DNA of 64,000 nucleotides from Impatiens glandulifera (GCF_907164915.1 NC_061866.1:51891113-51955112), one strand, 5' to 3'; positions 37,291-47,802 are shown, counted from the first letter of the stretch. Made by a program: numbers and translations. The notes: generated by a model not told the origin, from the sequence alone.

Positions 37291-38292
37291 TTAAGTAAGC
37301 AAATGCTGCAAATCACAAGCAGCAACAGATTGAAGCAACTTTGTATGAGGAACAACATGTTCATCCAATATGCTTGACAAAGCAGCCGCTGTCTCAAAAA
37401 GCCAATTGTCGGGGAGAACATCAAAATCCCTTTCAATTGATCGATACCTGCTGTCTATCTCGAAGTATACTATTATAGTTTTCGCATCCCTTGGCTCAGC
37501 AAATGGATAATCTGGATTATCCGATTCTTTAATAGTACCACCTCCAGCAACTATTAACTCAATGAGATCCTGTTTGTAAAGTGTGTTGAAATTCCCTACA
37601 AATATAAAAATGTAACCGTCGAACAGTTTCGAACGCTGAAAAACCAACAAAGAAGATAATTTCAGTTATCATGCAAAAAAATTTAAAAGTACAGATAGGA
37701 GGAATAATACCAAACTCACATTATTCAACAACAGAAGTCTGCCTTTTCTAGGACCACCTTGGGCTCCATGATTATCTTGTTTAACCTCATAAGGTTCCTC
37801 ATCAACACAGTTTTCGGTTTTCAATGATGATTTTATCCCTAAACAAATGTGTATGAAAATAATTTTTAATCTAATTTAACAGACATATGTATGAAAATAA
37901 TCGTGTTAACAGAGACTCACAATCAATAGTAAGGACCCATTTCCCGTTCAGAATTGCCTTCAATACTTTTTGAGTTCGGCCGCATGCACCATTGGGATCA
38001 GTGTAAGCAATAACATGAGTTACATCTTCTCTCCACTTCGGAGACACCCTTGCACCAAAAGTGTGAGCAAATTCAACTATCAACAACTGTGTAAAACAAT
38101 AATATAATGGTTATTACATACAAAACTAGTTAATATGGACATAGTAGAGAGAATAGAACATACATTATTTTCAGGTGATAATTGATTGGGACATAAGGTC
38201 ATAACAGTGTTTGTTGCCTGCATATTATAAAAAAAAAGAGTTGAACGAACTGAGAAAACAATTTTATTAACAACCATTTTAATACATACCAT
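37291..38292 (-). CDS. Tandem BRCT protein resembling BARD1/BRCA1 C-terminus, captured by the MULE (228 aa)
   Basis: Five predicted exons with GT-AG borders and matching phases: 38290-38292 (ATG alone), 38164-38217, 37921-38086, 37720-37838 and 37291-37635. BRCT repeat 1 includes FGARVSPKWREDVTHVIA, a Gly-Ala-Cys turn and GKWVLTIDW, completed across an intron. The linker (EEPYEV, GGPRKGR) and repeat 2 (KLFDGYIFIFVGNF, LIELIVAGGGTI) resemble plant BARD1/BRCA1. Tandem BRCTs bind phosphoproteins in DNA repair. RING, ankyrin-type or PHD-like upstream parts are absent, so this is a C-terminal fragment. It has no stop or frameshift. A 5' UTR exon appears to come from the right TIR (donor at 38901/38900). 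Whether it is expressed or functional is unknown. Confidence 0.8.
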
Positions 38293-38448
38293 TTTGTTGA
38301 ACGAACTGAGAAAACCACAACGGCAGCTCCTGATCTAAATACTACAATATCCATCATTATAAACAGCAGAATATACATCAATAGCTAACCATACAATATT
38401 CATGTAATTGAAAATCAACAATCAATCAGTATATATAGGAAAACCAAA

Positions 38449-38890
38449 CCTTAAACCCTAAATACAACAATATCCATGAATATGAATGGCAGAATATACA
38501 TCGAAACCTAACCCTAAACCCAAATACTTCGATATACATAGGAAACGGCATAATATACATCAAAACCAAACCTTTACCCCTAAATACACCAATATCCATG
38601 AATATAAACGGTAAATATACATCAAAACCTAACCCTAAACCCAAATACTTCGATATACATAGGAAACGGCATAATATACATCAAAACCAAACCTTTACCT
38701 CTAAATACACCAATATCCATGAATATAAACGGTAAATATACATCAAAACCTAACCCTAAACCTAAATACTTCGATATACATAGGAAACGGCATAATATAC
38801 ATCAAAACCAATCCTTTAACCCTAAATACATCCATATCCATGAATATAAACGGTAAATATACATCAAAACCTAAGTCTAAACCCTAAGCC
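38449..38890. repeat. Minisatellite, period about 121 bp, with telomere-like words
   Basis: About 3.6 copies; CCATGAATAT recurs at about 38474, 38596, 38717 and 38838. Units include ACCTAACCCTAAACCC, which resembles the plant telomere repeat CCCTAAA but is not a perfect array. It lies in the predicted first intron of the BRCT gene, and matching AGGGTTTAGGG words occur at the same position inside the left end (about 32018-32100). Confidence 0.8.
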
Positions 38891-38989
38891 CTAAACTGAC
38901 CTGATGATGTTGAAGAACGATGATGTTGGAAGGATCTCGAAGATGTTGAGGAACGATGATGTTGAGGAACAATGATGTTGAGGAACGCT

Positions 38990-39433
38990 GATGTTGAGGA
39001 ACGATGATCTTGATGGATGTGGGAATGGAAAGTCGGCCGCAGTCGGAGTGGGAGGGAGAATCGGGGAGGTTTTGTTTAAAATTAGGGCGTGAAAATTATA
39101 TATAAGACTAAAGACGCGATTTACCATGGACGCGATTTAATCTGAATCGCGTGAGTTCATCACCGCGATTTAGATTAAATCGCGTGCATGGTAAATCGCG
39201 TACATTTAAAAACGCGAATTACCTATCACGCGATTCATCTAAATCGCGTGAGTTAATGACCGCGATTTAGATGAATCGCGTGATTGGTAATTCGCGTCTT
39301 TGAGCGTAAGAAATGGCGCCGAAGGGGTATTTCCGACATTTCGCAGGGCAAAAGGGCCCTTTTTGCCAACTTTAGTGGACGGGGGCCCTTTTTGGAATTT
39401 CCCCTGTTATGGGGGCCATTTCATCAAATTTCC
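38990..39433 (-). repeat. MULE right terminal inverted repeat
   Basis: Inverted match of the left TIR, with the same two CpG-rich palindromes (about 39110-39300) and the same pyrimidine-rich inner part on the minus strand, leading to a CAG/GTCAGT donor at 38901/38900. It likely drives the BRCT gene. Confidence 0.85.
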
Positions 39434-39442
39434 CTTTTCAAA
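39434..39442. repeat. MULE target-site duplication, right
   Basis: CTTTTCAAA, identical to 31458-31466. Confidence 0.8.
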
Positions 39443-39960
39443 CCCGGTAATAGTTTTTATTACCCTTTTACCCTTTTCAAAAGTATAAATTATACTAGTT
39501 CATATAAATTTTAATTAGTCAAACCACTCTTATAATTTATTAAGGTACATAGTTCTATATCCATAACAAAGCGTAGCATACGAATATTTAAAAAACATGT
39601 ATTTTGTCTGACATTATTATTCAAATGAAATTTATCATTTATTTTAAACTAATCTAAGAATATTAAGTTTATAATTTACCATATGATAAATTTTAATTCT
39701 TTAATTTTCTTTTTTAAGTCAAATATTTTCATCATAAAACAAAATTCACCAAGGGATAAAAATCTATTTACAGTACATGAGTTCAAATAAAGAGGATCTC
39801 ATTAGTAATTACAATGAAAAAGTTAATCCTTAAAAACTCAACACCATACATAAATAAAATAGCCAAATTCTCTTGACCTATGTTCTTTGCATGCTTAAAA
39901 GACACGCCCTATGATCAGACTAATTTGGAATAACTAAAATCTTACCCACATGATACAAAT
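39443..39960. other. Spacer and left edge of the LPEAT2 segmental duplicate
   Basis: AT-rich DNA. From about 39715 onward it matches the sequence 3' of LPEAT2 (from about 49165). Confidence 0.6.
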
Positions 39961-41430
39961 CAACAATATTATTATTAAATCATCCTCTTTAGCAATGACA
40001 CAAAAAGTGCTATAAGAAGTGGATTTCTTCTTAAAAATCTAATAAACAGAAGAGACCATGCATGAATCTGAGGTTTAAGGATAGATTAGAAGAAGACAGT
40101 AAAAGTAAAACACTTGGGGTGAAATAATCAGGGCTTTGATTGGTTACTAACCTCGTCAAGATTTAAGTCGGGAATTGCCAGCTTGATCGATTCTCCAAAC
40201 TGGTTAAATAAATGTATCAGCAAACGGTATGAGCAACTTGAATTTCATCCAAATTTGAGCCAAAGAATGAGAAACTAAACATACTTGTAGTTCAGACATG
40301 TAGTGGTTTCCTGCAGACTTGGCAAATGCTAGTTCACAGGCTTCTTTGAATAATGGCTGCTTTAGGACATTAACCGACCCAAATAAGAACTGCCAGAAAT
40401 TGAGGGTATCTTTAGCACAAAAAATGGGACTTTTGAATATTGTGATCTAACAACAATGGGAAACAATAATACTAAAACAAGAAACATGTAAATTATTATA
40501 ACACTAAAGTACTCATATCAAAATAGTACTGTAAAGTTAAAATTCAGACTCAACAAAAGATAGGCTCAATATTCAGCTCCCCATGTATGTACCATATCAT
40601 GCACAATAAAGATGATGAATTTCTTGAACTTTAAGGGGGGAGGGGGAAACAGAGGACACAGAAATTGCAGAACAATAAATACCCATAAGTTTCCACACAA
40701 ACAACAGATAAGAAGAAAGGGAAAGAAAGAGGAATCCAAATATCTACAACAATGAAAGGAAAAGAAAAGATTAAATCAAACAGCTTTACTTGAACTGCAC
40801 GACGGTTGCAGGAATATAAATTTGCATATAGGTGGAAAGGAAAAGAGGCAAATATAAAGGATGTAAAAATCAAACCTTTACAGAAAGCATGCAAGCTCTT
40901 AACCTGAAAGCCTTGTTGTTGAAGTTATTGATTTGAACGAGAGTCCACTGTGACAGGAAAAGAAAATATATAAACAACTTTGGTGCAAGTGTCAAATAAT
41001 ATGTTATGTTCTAATTCGTTAACCAGACAAAACCAAAATTGAGCTCTATATTATGAATAACCATCACAGAAGAATTAACTAATTAACAACCATAAGAAAT
41101 AACAATCTATTATAGTATATATCCAGCATACCTGTCATCTGGATTCATAGAAAGAAATATGTGTCCAGAAAGTCCACCAACAAAAGACAAGTGAAAATTG
41201 GAGAACATGACTAAAAGTAAGAACAAAAGTGAAATTCATTAAATAATTGAGCAAGAAGTAGTTAAATCTTACATTTATCCTAATGGAGCTAGCAGAAATA
41301 TCAGATAAAAATACTTCATAAAACTTGATGGGTTTCAAGTAAAAGAAAAAGGAGAAAAGGACTCACTCTTTCCTGCCTCTCCATTTCAACCAAATAAAGT
41401 GATGGGTTTTCCTGAAAGTACTTGTGAAGA
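39961..41430 (-). pseudogene. Partial LPEAT2 duplicate (exons 8-14, decayed)
   Basis: It matches 49421-51250. Exon 14 has lost most of its EF-hand loop by deletion (about 40048-40060). Exon 12 (about 40284-40391) and exon 13 (about 40153-40196) are largely intact. Exon 11 is deleted to a few bases (about 40731). Exon 10 has a 2-base insertion (GGACTCTCGTTC in place of GGACTCGTTC). Exon 9 lost its 5' half (about 41150-41185), and exon 8 survives (about 41384-41420). There is no 5' half of the gene, so this is a pseudogene from a segmental duplication. Confidence 0.85.
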
Positions 41431-42437
41431 TGGAGAAAACAAATTGTTAAAACCTTAAAGGAAAATTTTTAACAAGTATAAATTTCAGTAAATTGTTGTT
41501 TATACAAGGAAATTTTATTGTGGGAAAACAAAGTACATATATAGGTTCAGAGACAGCTTAATTATCTTAAGTATTGTGCTACGATCCCATAATGGAATCG
41601 CGCCTAACAACGTCCAATTGACAGTTAAGGTTGGATCTGATTGTTGGAATTTCTGTTTTTCGGTTTGTTTGTTTGTTTGTTAAATCCTTAATCCTCCATT
41701 TTGAGCCGTTGTAACTCTTGTGCTTCAGTGTATATATAAGCTCAACTCAATCTCCAATTACGGATATAAATAATTTTGTGAAAGTTTGACGTATCTCTCA
41801 ACTGTATTCTCTGATTTTCCTTCTTCGATTTGAACTCTCGGACAGTTAGATATACCAACAGTATTCTCTTCTCATCATTATTTTTACTCTTTTTCTGAAA
41901 CTCTTTAATTCTTATTCTCCTAACTTTTCTGTTGTACGCTAAAATGATAGTATTCTTCTTGGTCCATTGAGATCAGGAACATTAATCTTAGTTACAGGCT
42001 TAACTCGTAATATTCTGGTATTAGAGTCAGAGGTTCTGCAATGATAGAAACCCGACAGCAAGACGAGATGGATGCCCTTAAAGCCTCAATTGATGCTTTA
42101 ACCCAAAATACTTCATCAACACATATTTTCTCCGGTTCAATGAAACAGATGTGGAAGGCTGACTTATATCCGTTAAACACTTCTTTAGAGTGGACAGATG
42201 TACTGATGCAACTAAATTGACATTGATCTCATCCACTTGTGATGCCAAAATGTGGTATGGATCATACCTTCAGCAACACAACCAAAGAGAAGACATAATA
42301 TAGGACATGTTCAAGAGAGAACTCGTATTCGAGTTCGATCCTTCTATACATGACACTTCCACTAGGCAATTGATGCATTTGAAAACATGTCAGTTCTGTC
42401 TAATAATTCAATCTTCGATACATGACAATTTCCCAAA

Positions 42438-42710
42438 AACTGTATAGTATGCCTAAAGAATATGTTATTTCCCAAAAACTGTATAGTATGCCTAAAAAAT
42501 ATGTTATAAACTGTTATTTTTTTTTTAATTAGGGAGAATTAACATGACAGCCACAACCATGACTCTTCCGCTTCAACACAAAACGCTTTAAGATGAAATC
42601 GAACATGTGATCTTCTGGTCTTTTAAGCCGATTTTTACCACTGGGCTACCTTGGTGTGTTATAAACTGTATAGTATGCCTAGAGAATATGTTATAAACTG
42701 TTACTTGTCC
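42438..42710. repeat. Repeated gag segment around the SINE insertion
   Basis: ACTGTATAGTATGCCTA followed by AATATGTTAT occurs three times (about 42438, 42478 and 42666), two before and one after the SINE. It encodes a YSMPREYV-like stretch of gag. Confidence 0.75.
42516..42655 (-). mobile_element. SINE, copy 3, with target duplication
   Basis: On the minus strand the head reads GGTAGCCCAGTGGTAAA (A box) and then TGTTCGATTTC (B box); it ends in a short A-rich tail (seen as T at 42518-42527). GTTATAAACTGT flanks both sides, consistent with a target-primed duplication. It is inserted in the gag region of the Ty3 element. Confidence 0.75.
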
Positions 42711-44499
42711 AGATTAAGGAAGAAAATTGCAAATGTGATCAAACCGCGGTTTCTCCGGTCCTTAAATGAGGTTATGTCGATGACCAAGGTCCAAGAGACG
42801 ACATACAAGTCCCTGTTGAGCCGTATGCACTTGTATAGCGCTGAATCACCGCTGTTGCCCAAACTAGCCAATGTTAATACGGCCTGGACAAGCACCAATT
42901 AGACCAAATAACTCAAGCCAAGCCACATAATCAGTTCTGAGAATTTTCAGACACTCCAGATCCTCGATCAGATCGAGAACTTTCTGGTAATGATTTTAAT
43001 TGATACAGGAAACACCCATAACTTCATAAACAACAGGATTATAAAGAATATAAGTCAGGATATTCTGCCCACCTAGGTGTTGTCAGTATGAGTGACAAAC
43101 GACTCCCAACATATTCGGCTTCAGCATTTGCTAAGATCTGATATGGTCAATCGAGGGTAAAAGTTAGTGAACAAACATGAAAGTGTTTACCATGATAGGG
43201 TACGATATTGTGATGGACATCGAGTGACTGATTATTTTAAACCTTTTATCCTGCGATTTTGAAAAGATGACTCTCTCTTTTGAAAAAAAAGGATAACCAC
43301 TGTTCTACAATGTATATATATCATGCAGAGATTAACCTAATAGGAGGCAACTAGCTGAAGAAGATACTAAATAAAGATAATGTTGATGCCATGGTTCAAA
43401 TAAAGGTTCAAATAAAGAGTGAGATGAAGGCCATTTTTTTTCACGCACCATAATCACACCAAAAAAAGGTTTCTGAAGATCTCCAGTGACTGCTCAAAGA
43501 TTTCAACACGCTATTCCAGCAATCCAAAGACCTACCACGCCAGGAAATATGATCATCAAATCTCACTGAAGGAAGAAATGAAAACGGTGTGTCTGCGCTT
43601 ATACTGGGACCTCCTGTCCTACAAAAAAAACAGAAAATGAGCAGTTAGTTAATGATATGCTGGAAAAGGGAGTCATTAGAAGGAGACACAACTCTTTTGT
43701 TGCCCCTATGATGCTGGTCCGGAAGGACTTGTTTTGGATCTTCAATGACAGTATAGTGTACAGTCCGAGCTAGAATGGGCTCCTCTTCTACCTACACTAA
43801 GTCCTGTCAACATTGCAACAGCACATCTTATTCCTCAACAAAGGAAAATGAAGGAAAATGTAGCTTTGGGTCTATGCATATTTCTTACATAAGCCATATA
43901 TTGGATGAAAGTGGAGTGATTACTGACCTAGAAAAGCTGGAGTTAATGAGTACATGGTTGGTTCTGCAATTAGTAAAATAATTGAAAGAGTTTTGGGACC
44001 GACTGGATACTATCGAAGATTTATCAAGGACTACGGTTTAATAGATAGCCCGACACCTTATTGCGCTGCTGAAGTTTATTTATAAAAAGCCCAGAACCGC
44101 ATAAAGTAGTTGTAGGATAGAAAGATAAAGGAACTCACTTCGTGCATGAACTAACATTGTGGGTGAATGAGCTGACTTCGTGACACATGAGAAAATGAAA
44201 AGACATTTGCTAATCAACTAGGAAAGGGCAGAAACAGAATACCAGACATGGGAAAATACTGAAGTGATAAGCATTAAATGCCCATAGATGCTGCCAATGT
44301 GGAGATAGACCAGGACAAGATCTCTTCGTCCAGGATGACAAATAATTGAATGGGGAGATAATGCTACAATCCCAGGATAGAATCATGTCTAACATCGTCC
44401 AATTGACCGTTATGGTTGGATCTGATTGTTGGAATTTTTGTTTTTCTATTTTTCACGGAACCGAACTATGTTAAACCTCTAATATTTCATTTTGAGTAG

Positions 44500-45060
44500 T
44501 ATTTTATTTTTAAAATGTCAATTATTAATCAAAATGGCGTAATATACTTTCAAAAGTTAAAAAAAAATAAAAAAATAAAAAATAAGAAAACAATGTAAGA
44601 ATTTTAGATGCCAATAAGATCGAAAATTTTCCATCCCGTACAAGCCTTTTTTTTTCAGATTGAAGCGAATACGTGTAACATAAATCTTTGAGACGTTCGT
44701 ATCCATAACTTTTTCCTTTAAAAACTCTTTTATTTTTTCCATTCTAGATTGTTCACCCCATGATAATGGAAATTAGTTTCCAGTCGTCCGCGATTTTGTT
44801 GCTAGAACTTCATTCAATCTATTTAACCTAAAAGTCGACGACTTTTGTTAGTTATCCCATTGAAATTGAATAAGGCTTTGCAGAAGAGCCCACATATTTT
44901 TGGCAATGTCACAATAAAGAAAAATATGATCAATGAATTATTCACTTTTTAAACAAATGTTGCATCGGTTAGCGAGATGAAATTATTTAGTTTGTTAAAT
45001 GTTAAGACTCCTTGATTGATAACTTCTAAAAAAATCAAGATTTTTGATATAATATTTAAC
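44500..45060 (-). mobile_element. 5'-truncated LINE fragment nested in the 3' LTR
   Basis: The LTR is interrupted by 561 bp flanked by TTTGAGTAG on both sides (44491-44499 and 45061-45069). On the minus strand the insert encodes a zf-RVT-type segment (CNICLKSE, then HIFLYCDIAKNMWALLQ, about 44865-44985) and ends in A-rich sequence near 44500. This fits L1-type target-primed integration. Confidence 0.75.
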
Positions 45061-45344
45061 TTTGAGTAGTTGCAACTGAATACACTTGTAAGTTCTATGT
45101 ATGTATAAGCTGAACTCAATCCTCAATTACGGATATGAATAATTTTGTTAAAGTTTGGCTTACCTCTCAACTGTATTCTCTGATTTTCCTTCTTCGTCTT
45201 GAACTCTAAGACTCTTCTCATCCCTGTTTCTTTTTTCTTATTCTGGAACCCTTGAATTCTTGTTCTCTTAACCCTACTGTTGTACCTTAAAACAATAATA
45301 GTATTTTTCTTGGTCCATTGAGATCAAAAACCTTAATCGTAATC

Positions 45345-45860
45345 ACAGATTATATATATATAATGATGTTTAATTTTTAAAGTGTCCGGATTACCGGGTC
45401 GAGAGCTGTGGTTAATTTGGATATATATGTGAGAGTAAATGGATACTTCAGTCGAATTGTGGGTTGACCCGCTCATAAACTTAAAACGGTTAAAAATAAA
45501 ATTAAAAATACTATAAGTATGGTTCGAAATTACAACATAGCAAAACAAATACAACTCTTTAACCAACTAAGTTAATAACATTTTATATTTTAAATTCAAC
45601 ACCAAATTTGATGAACACGGGACATTTTAAAAATATAAGTTCAACTTTTTAACTAACTAATCTATATATATATATATAATGATGCTTAATTTTTAAAGTG
45701 TCCGGATTGTCGGGTCGAGAGTTGTGGTTAATTTGGAAATATATGTGAGAGTAAATAGATATTTGGGTCGGATTGTGGGTTGACCCGCCCATAAACATTT
45801 TTACCGTAATATTATTTTCACGATTTTTTATATTAATATTACTCGTGCATGCTAATTAAT
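45345..45860 (+). mobile_element. Helitron-like non-autonomous sequence, two partial copies
   Basis: Two direct copies of a segment start ATATATAATGATG(T/C)TTAATTTTT followed by AAAGTGTCCGG (about 45349 and 45670) and run about 135 bp each. The second starts after TC and ends near CTCGTGCATGCTAA, which is reminiscent of Helitron ends. They sit inside the 3' LTR tail. The family assignment is tentative. Confidence 0.4.
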
Positions 45861-45868
45861 TAGTAACC

Positions 45869-46080
45869 TATTGCTTCTAAATCTTAAGCTAGCTTGATTA
45901 TTGTTGCCTCTCTTTGTTGTTTGAACTTGTCTATCACTAAAGGCCAAGATTTAGTTGGTAGGCTTCCTTCATTTGCTTTACTTAAACACTCTACTTCGTG
46001 GTGTAATGGGTTGATGATTATGAGTTCTAGTTTGAGAGAGGATTATAACTTAATTTACATTTTGTTAATTTGGTGTACAA
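45869..46080. repeat. Right-hand part of the LPEAT2 segmental duplicate
   Basis: It matches about 51415-51616 (TTCTAAATCTTAAGCTAGCTT and onward). It continues the duplicate interrupted by the retrotransposon, and homology ends near 46080. Confidence 0.8.
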
Positions 46081-46485
46081 TAGACATCAATCATCTCCAA
46101 CCAATTTAAGTTATATCTTTCCAATCTTCTTCTTCATGCTTTCTGTTTCTATAATTGTGAAAAGTTGGGTTATTGGTAAAAATACTTAATATGTTTTAAT
46201 ATTTAATGAAAAAATATTTATATATATATAGACATTTAGATGATATAATAATATAGAGAGTAGAATTATGGTTGAATGAGCACCAACCACCACATTCTGT
46301 ATCCCAAAAAGAAAGCTGACCCATCCCATATTCAATGATTAACGAACAAATCAAATCCAAGAAAGACCAACATTTTGTCAACCGATCGTCTTTTCTCTTT
46401 TCCCTTTCATCTTCCAAGATTCTTTACCTTTCTCTCTCGGTCGGTGGTCGGAGAGAATCAAATCAAATAATCTTTTTGTAAAATT
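46081..46485. promoter_or_regulatory. Upstream region of the UDP-glucuronate epimerase gene
   Basis: Single-copy sequence between the duplicate and the GAE start codon. Pyrimidine-rich TCTTTTCTCTTTTCC stretches at about 46386-46440 are typical of a plant 5' UTR. No clear TATA box is assigned. Confidence 0.35.
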
Positions 46486-47802
46486 ATGTCACAAATGAAG
46501 CAACACAATGCCGACAACAGCCCATCGTCGCCAGGGAAATTCAAAATGGACAAATCCCCATACATTCTTCACAAACTCAGATGGCACCATTCATCCCTCG
46601 CAAAACTCACAATGTGGACTTTCCTTTTTCTCTTCTTCATCTTCTTCATTCTCTACAAATCTCCGTCATCATCTTCAACCGATCTCTCCCGTCGATCTCT
46701 CCGAACAACCTTCTGGGGTGGTTCAGAATGGGAAAAACGCGTTAGAGAATCATCCCGCGTCCATTCTCGTAACGGATTCTCCGTACTCGTTACCGGCGCT
46801 ACAGGTTTCGTCGGCACCCACGTTTCCGTCGCCCTTAAACGCCGAGGCGACGGCGTTCTAGGACTCGATAACTTTAACGACTATTACGATCCGACGCTAA
46901 AAAGGGCACGTCAAGCGTTATTAGAAAACGCCGGCGTTTACGTTGTGGAAGGAGATATCAATGATTTAACTCTTCTCAAGAAACTTTTCGAAGTTGTTGC
47001 GTTTACACATGTTATGCATTTAGCCGCTCAAGCCGGAGTTCGATATGCTATGGAAAATCCAAGTTCTTACGTTCATAGCAATATCGCCGGTTTTGTTAGT
47101 TTACTCGAGGTTTGTAAATCCGCAAATCCTCAACCCGCAATTGTATGGGCATCTTCAAGCTCTGTTTATGGACTCAACACACAAGTACCCTTTTCCGAAA
47201 CCGATAGAACAGATCAACCGGCGAGCCTATACGCCGCTACAAAAAAAGCCGGCGAAGAAATTGCTCACACTTATAATCACATTTACGGTCTTTCCTTAAC
47301 CGGGTTACGTTTCTTCACCGTTTACGGCCCATGGGGAAGACCCGACATGGCTTATTTCTTCTTCACTAGAGACATAATGAAAGGAAAACCTATCCCCATT
47401 TTTGAAGGACCTAATCACGGGACGGTTGCTCGGGACTTCACTTACATAGACGATATTGTAAAGGGTTGTTTAGGAGCGTTGGATACTGCCGGAAAAAGTA
47501 CGGGGAGCGGCGGGAAGAAGAAAGGTGTGGCTCAATTGAGAGTTTATAATCTTGGGAATACTTCGCCGGTGCCGGTGACTGAACTTGTGAGTATATTAGA
47601 GAGGCTATTGAAAGTGAAGGCGAAGAGGTTATTGATGAAGATGCCGAGAAATGGAGATGTGCAATTTACTCATGCTAATATAAGTTTGGCTTCGTCGGAG
47701 CTTGCTTATAAACCGACGACTGATCTTCAGACCGGCCTGAAAAAGTTTGTCCGGTGGTATGTTAGTTACTACGGCGATGGTAAGAAGAGCTCGCAAAGAT
47801 GA
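46486..47802 (+). CDS. GAE: UDP-glucuronate 4-epimerase (438 aa, single exon)
   Basis: Interconverts UDP-glucuronate and UDP-galacturonate, the activated sugar for pectin synthesis, as a type II Golgi membrane protein. The short N-terminus is followed by one membrane segment (about residues 41-58, LTMWTFLFLFFIFFILYK). An extended SDR/epimerase domain follows: NAD-binding GATGFVG at 104-110, the DNF acidic loop at 128-130, the SSS cluster at 223-226, catalytic Y249 and K253 (YAATK), GRPDMAY at 284-290 and RDFTYIDD at 316-323. Length and lack of introns match plant GAE proteins. The linker at about 335-347 is Gly/Ser/Lys-rich. The start is the first ATG of the frame, as in relatives. Confidence 0.95.
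   Translation: MSQMKQHNADNSPSSPGKFKMDKSPYILHKLRWHHSSLAKLTMWTFLFLFFIFFILYKSPSSSSTDLSRRSLRTTFWGGSEWEKRVRESSRVHSRNGFSVLVTGATGFVGTHVSVALKRRGDGVLGLDNFNDYYDPTLKRARQALLENAGVYVVEGDINDLTLLKKLFEVVAFTHVMHLAAQAGVRYAMENPSSYVHSNIAGFVSLLEVCKSANPQPAIVWASSSSVYGLNTQVPFSETDRTDQPASLYAATKKAGEEIAHTYNHIYGLSLTGLRFFTVYGPWGRPDMAYFFFTRDIMKGKPIPIFEGPNHGTVARDFTYIDDIVKGCLGALDTAGKSTGSGGKKKGVAQLRVYNLGNTSPVPVTELVSILERLLKVKAKRLLMKMPRNGDVQFTHANISLASSELAYKPTTDLQTGLKKFVRWYVSYYGDGKKSSQR

Larger units (their letters stand above)
31467..39433. mobile_element. Mutator-like element with three genes, including a captured BRCT gene
   Basis: The element is about 8 kb. It is bounded by long terminal inverted repeats (31467-31921 and 38990-39433, both beginning GGAAATTTGATGAAATGG inward) and flanked by the 9 bp direct repeat CTTTTCAAA (31458-31466 and 39434-39442), the hallmark of Mutator insertion. 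It carries a DUF1985 gene (+), a MURA-type transposase (-) and a tandem-BRCT gene (-). A third TIR-like block lies at about 36600-37090. The ends are well preserved and all three genes have open, spliceable frames, so the insertion appears fairly young. Confidence 0.9.
41577..45868 (+). mobile_element. Degenerate Ty3-type LTR retrotransposon with nested insertions
   Basis: The 5' LTR is about 41577-42012 and the 3' LTR begins at 44362; both open with TGCTACRATCCC and share the CTGTATTCTCTGATTTTCCT segment. TATTG flanks the whole unit (41572-41576 and 45869-45873), and the empty site is visible in the paralogous copy (about 51415-51419). A primer-binding-like TGGTATTAGAG sits at 42016. Internally: gag-like sequence (42040-42900, DEMDALKASIDALT), a protease motif (ILIDTGNTHNFI, about 42987-43022), and reverse transcriptase pieces (LLKDFNTLFQQSKDLPRQE about 43490; DMLEKGVIRRRHNSF about 43655; LGPTGYYRRFIK about 43995). 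Many stops and shifts make it non-functional. Confidence 0.85.

Noticed and set aside
38449..38890. Interstitial telomere array
   Set aside because: The CCCTAAA-like words occur once or twice per 121 bp unit rather than as a continuous array.
42651..42902. Independent 83-codon plus-strand gene
   Set aside because: It is a gag fragment of the Ty3 element, preceded by the SINE and flanked by other gag remnants.
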